DNA from: Utricularia gibba
Taxonomy: Eukaryota > Streptophyta > Magnoliopsida > Lamiales > Lentibulariaceae
DNA: 64,000 nt
Direction of reading: 5' to 3'
NCBI GenBank assembly: GCA_002189035.1
Contig: CM007990.1
Span: 992,001-1,056,000 of the forward strand
Shown here in pieces: positions 59,460-64,000 of this stretch. The position numbers and the translations under genes are program-made. Numbering within the stretch: position 1 is the stretch's first letter; each line of letters opens with the position of its first letter. The notes below the pieces were generated by a model that saw nothing but the letters and a program-made list of their open reading frames with translations, did no database searches and had not been told where the DNA came from.

Positions 59460-62400
59460 TATAATATTACATAGTCTATGTACTGCCCCTGAAGTTCCTG
59501 TTCTTTCTCATATTATTCTGCATCTTAATCATTAGTTTTTTATTGATCTTAAGACACAGGATGAATGAGTTGAATCCCATTCGATGCCCATCCCTCATTG
59601 CTGAGATTTTGTGGGTCTGAGTATCTATCTCATTTTTTGGGGGATACCCATCCCCCACTAAAAACACCTACCTTTGCCCCACTAGCATTCATGAGGAGCT
59701 CCCTCCGGCACTCCATTCCCTTACCAGTAGAAAGGACACCACCCCTTCACGTGCATCATACAGACATCACAGAGAGTTCACTTTCTGGTCTCTCGGGTTC
59801 CGTGTTGCTTTCTTTTATCTACTATTGTCAGGTTTCTCTGTAGCGAGGCGTATCCCATCTAATGTTGCTCAACTTGGAGATCACTATACAAGAAGGTAAC
59901 ATTTACACCTATAACTACTGTTGGTTGAGTGGAAGTTGGCCAGCTGAGGATTGACATGAGACAACATTATCCCTCCATTGTTGTATAACGAGTTGGCACC
60001 CTGAAACCATCTCCAGAGAGAGGCCAGAGCACAGCGTTTAGGGAGGGGCGGGGCTTCCCCAGTGTAACTTCACTTTCACCTCACCACCATCCCATCCAAC
60101 CTGCGGCTGCTGCTGTAGTTGCAAGTATGCCACATGCAAATTCTAATCTTGCTTGATATGATTTTGAAAATTAACCATTTTATTTTTACTGTCAGTGAAA
60201 AATAATCAGACTACGTGTAAAATTTTTAGTCATTGTGTAAGAGAATTTGGAGATGTTTACTTTTCAAAAAAAACTTGATCCTAATAGGCATCAAGGTGTG
60301 GTTCATGTCTATAGTTAAAATTTCAGAAAAATTTCTCATTTTGAAGAAAAAGATCAGCTTTCTGGAAAATTTCAGAAATGTTTTATTTCATCAAACATCC
60401 AAAATCTGAAATTTCACCATACACATGCCTCATTATATGTAATTATACTATGTTTAATCTATAAGTTGAAATAAATTTAGGATTATATGAATTCGTTTAA
60501 TTTCATAGAGTTAGGTTTATTTGTATCCAGAAACTTACATTCTTATACTCCATCCCACATTCTTTCATTTTAAACTTCTTCTATGATTTATATTTTTTGA
60601 AAAAATTTTGAATCATGTGGATTTTTATAATATTTTGAATGTTTTTTGTAGTATAATGTAATTAATAATGTATTTGATTTATTTGTATTTCCGATAAACA
60701 TGTATTATATGTTTAAAATTAAAATGTACTTGAGTTTAGAATATATGCATTTAAATAATATTATATTTAGTATATGTGTTTAAAATAAATATTTTATAAA
60801 TTGGGTAGTTTATCAAAACTTAAGTATAATTTGAGTTTTGAAATATATAGTTTGAAGTATTTTATAGAAGTTTGTAAGACAATTTTATATTATTAAACTA
60901 AACTACTAAATATATATATTAGTCTTACTACATTATTTAAATAATAAAATAAAATTATAAACACATTCCCTATAATATCATATATTTTTTAAGAAATTTT
61001 AATTAATTATAAATATTATAACACACATATCTATATATATAATTATTTTTAAATATTTTATAAATAAATTTTTTATAATAACATTCTCTAATATGTTAAT
61101 GTTTTTTCAAATAACTAATTTTATCTAAATTAACGGCATCCGTATTTTATATTAAATAAGTTAAAAATCCTATAATAAGGGGAAGGAGGGGTATTTTCGT
61201 CGTTTCACTAATAAATTAATGAAGTCCCCTCGATATTTGTGGAAAATAATTTCCACAATAAATAGGGGCAGCCACCACCATGATTGGAAAGAGAAGGAAT
61301 ATTAAATGCCATTTTTTGATAAAAATCGACCAAAATTTCCGAAATTAGCATATTTAAAAAAGAAAAAAGAAAAAAGAAAAGAAATCTTTTCACGCTACAG
61401 CTTTAGCAATCAGAGTTCAGGGCATGGGTCCCACATTCTGATCAAGAACCTAGAAGGTAACAAGGTGAGTTGGATCCCCGGGCTTTAAATTTGGCCCCGA
61501 AATTTTGAGTTATTTACAATTTCTACCCCTATGTGTCGTGTATTTTGCCTTAAACCCCAACGGCCCTTCGGGTCTCCTTCGAAGACTCTCGCTGGTGCGA
61601 CGAAGAAAAAGCCTGTGACTCTGTGGAGTGAGAGTGACCAACGTGTAAGAACATCTCTTGCTCTTGGGATTCGGGTTTACGGATACGGGAAGATACGATA
61701 GTTGAAAAGTAGGAATCAGGGGAGGAGGTGGCTGACTCGCTGATGTGATGATCGTGTTCTTTTTTCTTTTACGAAGGATGGAAAAAACGACGGTTCTTTG
61801 ATGTCGTTTTTTTGTGGTTGTGTTGATACGGCTTGGATTTGGCGTGTGAGGGTGGCTTGTCGTGATGAATGTTGGGTTTTTTTTTGACAATGTGGGTGGT
61901 ATGATACATGATGATCATACGATGATTTTCTTTCTGCTATTTGATTGAGTTCTCGTGTTATTGGTGATGCTGGTGTTACTGTTTCTTCCGTTTGTGAATC
62001 CGTGTTTAAGTGTGAGCTTGCGGTTTTTGATGTGGATGAGTTTGCATGCAGTTGAGGTTGTGGGTTTTTCTTTAATGTGATGTGATCAAATCTCTTTCTT
62101 GGAGTTTATAGTGTTCTGTCTAGTGCAGGTTCATATTGGACTGTGATTAACCCGGCAACGGCGTTGTTTTTAATCATGTTCCATTTTTTTAAGTTGTCTT
62201 CTTCTGCGTTTCTATCAAGTGATGTGAAGCTGTTGTGCAGTCTGTTAAACATGATTATGTTTTTGTTTTAAGGTCTTTTGTATGATGAGAGGGTGCCTAA
62301 TGGGAGAAATAATATTGGGATCAACTGTTATTTAACAGGGATTGGTGACCTTTCTGATTACTTGGTATTTTCATATTGATTACACTTATGTTAGATGGTG

Positions 62401-62750
62401 AATGCCATCAGATACTAGTTTGCAGTAGGGTTTATTTTTCAAAAAACCCAGTCAATTTTCAGCTACGGTGCGTGAGTGTCCTGCATTCCTATTGGACCAA
62501 GTAAAAATTTATAAGGAAACTCTTTTTTATTCCATTGTGTTTTTGCAATCCATCACATGATGTCCTGTTTATCATTAAATATTTGGTGATCATATGAATA
62601 TCTATTTTTTATTTTGATTTATGGATGTGAATCTCATTATATTACGAGAAACTAATCTTACCTTTCTCTCCCACGTCAGGTGTTGAGATTATGCTCCACT
62701 TCAGGTGATCAATGTGAGTGCTTCTTCACAGGGAACACTTAAGAGGTTCA
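59460..62750. other. Long AT-rich spacer and NRPD1 leader region
   Basis: About 3.3 kb with no protein-coding gene that I can support. Bases 60150-61190 are very AT-rich. From about 61390 composition is more even; the run from there to 62750 probably holds the promoter and spliced leader of NRPD1 (a plausible acceptor CTTCACAG ends near 62730). A few short frames exist but none is convincing. Confidence 0.45.
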
Positions 62751-63714
62751 ATGGATTGTGACCTGCATGAAGTTCAGCAAGTCACATCTGGTCGCCTGAG
62801 GGGGTTTATTTCAGTATATTATCTGATCAAGATGCTGTAAGTTCTCATAATTCTATCCTATTTCTCTATGGGTTTTCCCAGTTTCAGCAATGAGACTTAA
62901 TTAATTCGAAACTGTAACGGAGAATTGCTTGAGTTTGTTTCTGTATTTGTGCATAGGAAAAGATTTCCACGATGGTGGTTAACAGTCCCAATGAAGTGTC
63001 TGATGCTGCATTGGGACTCCCTACTATGAATGCCACAGAATGCATTACATGCGGTGCTACAAACTCAAGGGATTGTGAAGGTAAGCCCTGGGATCTTTAA
63101 CTTCATAGATTCTTTTTATTGACTGATGCTGAGCAATGTTGCAGGGCATTTTGGTAAGATCAACTTCCCACATACAATTCTCAATCCTTACTACATGTCA
63201 GAAATTGCACAAATCCTCAATAAAATATGTCCTGGCTGTAAAACTCTTCGGCGTGGTAGAACGAAGGTTAGCAGAAAATTCATACTATAGCATAGAATAT
63301 TAGCCTGTTTACATTTGAATACCTAAACTAATGCTTAGCTGCTTTGCTTTTAACGAAACCTAATGTTTCATTCAGAAAGCTGATTCTGAATCAACCCAGT
63401 TGCTGCAGAGTTGCAAATATTGTAGGGTGAGTTGATGAGGAGTTTCTGTTCATTTCATGAGATTCACTATAAATGACTTTGTTAGACATGTTTTTCAGGG
63501 GAATTCTTCTGATGGCTATCCCAGAATGAAGTTTAGAGTTTCTTCAAAAGATGTATTTTCAAGGACTGCTATTATTGCACAAGTTGACGACAAGATGTTG
63601 AAAGATGGCCACACCAGAGGTTTGGCTCCTGACTATTGGGATATAATTCCTAACGATTCTGCTCAAGAACAAATCGGCTTGCCATCAATCCGAAGAGTTC
63701 TATTTCCTTACCAA
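62751..63714 (+). CDS. NRPD1: NRPD1, RNA polymerase IV largest subunit, N-terminal part (one-base loss; cut by right edge)
   Basis: Five exons: 62751-62836, 62957-63080, 63145-63266, 63376-63426 and 63499-63714; the rest lies beyond 64000. About 200 residues are seen. The zinc-binding clamp core is clear: CITCGATNSRDCEGHFGKI, then NPYYMSEIAQILNKICPGCK and a CKYC pair, then GYPRMKFRVSSKDVFSRTAI and LAPDYWDIIPNDSAQEQ. This matches the first part of Pol IV NRPD1 rather than Pol II or Pol V (short linker and SDAALGLPT after EVS). Pol IV makes precursors of 24-nt siRNAs for RNA-directed DNA methylation. The G-run at 62800-62804 is one base short; with it exon 1 reads RGVYFSILSDQDA and is 87 nt, in phase with exon 2 (EKISTMVVNSPNEV). 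Confidence 0.9.
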
Positions 63715-64000
63715 GTAAAATTGCAATGAGACTTTATCTTTCTGTGACTGTTTGACAACAATTCTCCTTACTGTTCGTTCTCTAAATAAATCCAATTTTT
63801 TTTTACTTTTTTTTTTAAATTACACTCAAAGAAGTTTGATGTTTGTCCAATGTTTTCGGCTTTTAAAGTTGGAGTACTGTGGAGGAACATCATACCTATA
63901 GTACTCTAATGTCTCTTGTTTTTAATTGCATATTGTAACACTCATAGTTTTGAATAAAGCATTGCATCATGTGTTATCCTATACCTCTAAAAATAGTGAA

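Noticed and set aside
1-64000. tRNA, rRNA, CRISPR, insertion sequence or viral insert
   Set aside because: No cloverleaf-like internal promoter boxes, spaced direct repeats, terminal repeats with target duplication, or transposase/reverse transcriptase reading was recognised by eye.
1-64000. The window as a biosynthetic or defence gene cluster
   Set aside because: Neighbouring products act in unrelated processes and are the usual single-copy plant genes; nothing suggests joint function.

Overview
This is a stretch of nuclear genome from a flowering plant. The genes have many short GT-AG introns in AT-rich DNA, and nearly all products are plant-type proteins: a NAC factor, a U-box/ARM ligase, an 11S legumin, TGD1, FBL17, a DRIP-type ligase and the Pol IV largest subunit. 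I cannot name the species. Gene density is high, about one gene per 3 kb. There is no bacterial, viral or organellar block, and no recognisable intact transposon, tRNA, rRNA or CRISPR array.

Layout from left to right: GLTP (-, cut by the left edge); NAC factor (+); JmjC/C5HC2 protein lacking iron ligands (+); ER/cis-Golgi mannosidase MNS3 (-); PUB4-type U-box ligase (-); S26 peptidase-like protein (-); 11S globulin (-); TGD1 lipid permease (+); DOHH pseudogene (-); linker histone H1 (-); PRA1 protein (+); DRIP-type RING ligase (-); FBL17 (+); CASC3/Barentsz (-); SYS1 (+); small acidic, probably plastid protein (-); PXA/PX sorting nexin (-); 10-formyl-THF synthetase (+); MFAP1 (-); MBOAT lysophospholipid acyltransferase (+); nucleotide-sugar transporter UTR2 (+); Ran-binding-domain relic (+); NRPD1 (+, cut by the right edge). 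The genes are unrelated housekeeping and regulatory loci. They are not an operon or a biosynthetic cluster. Some share short divergent intergenic regions (CASC3/SYS1, PX nexin/FTHFS) or converge closely (FTHFS/MFAP1, SYS1/acidic protein).

The strongest cross-cutting signal concerns sequence quality. Eight otherwise intact genes carry 12 single-base losses, every one in a run of G or C. Adding one base at each site restores family homology, and exon lengths and intron phases then agree. I read these as homopolymer under-calls rather than pseudogenes. Real biological points of interest are: a JmjC domain that has lost two of three iron ligands; an S26 protein that has lost its Ser/Lys dyad; two oppositely oriented E2F sites in front of FBL17; a histone octamer element in front of H1; a GC-AG intron in FTHFS; 8-nt coding exons; and two degraded gene copies. 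I did not find a convincing undescribed system.
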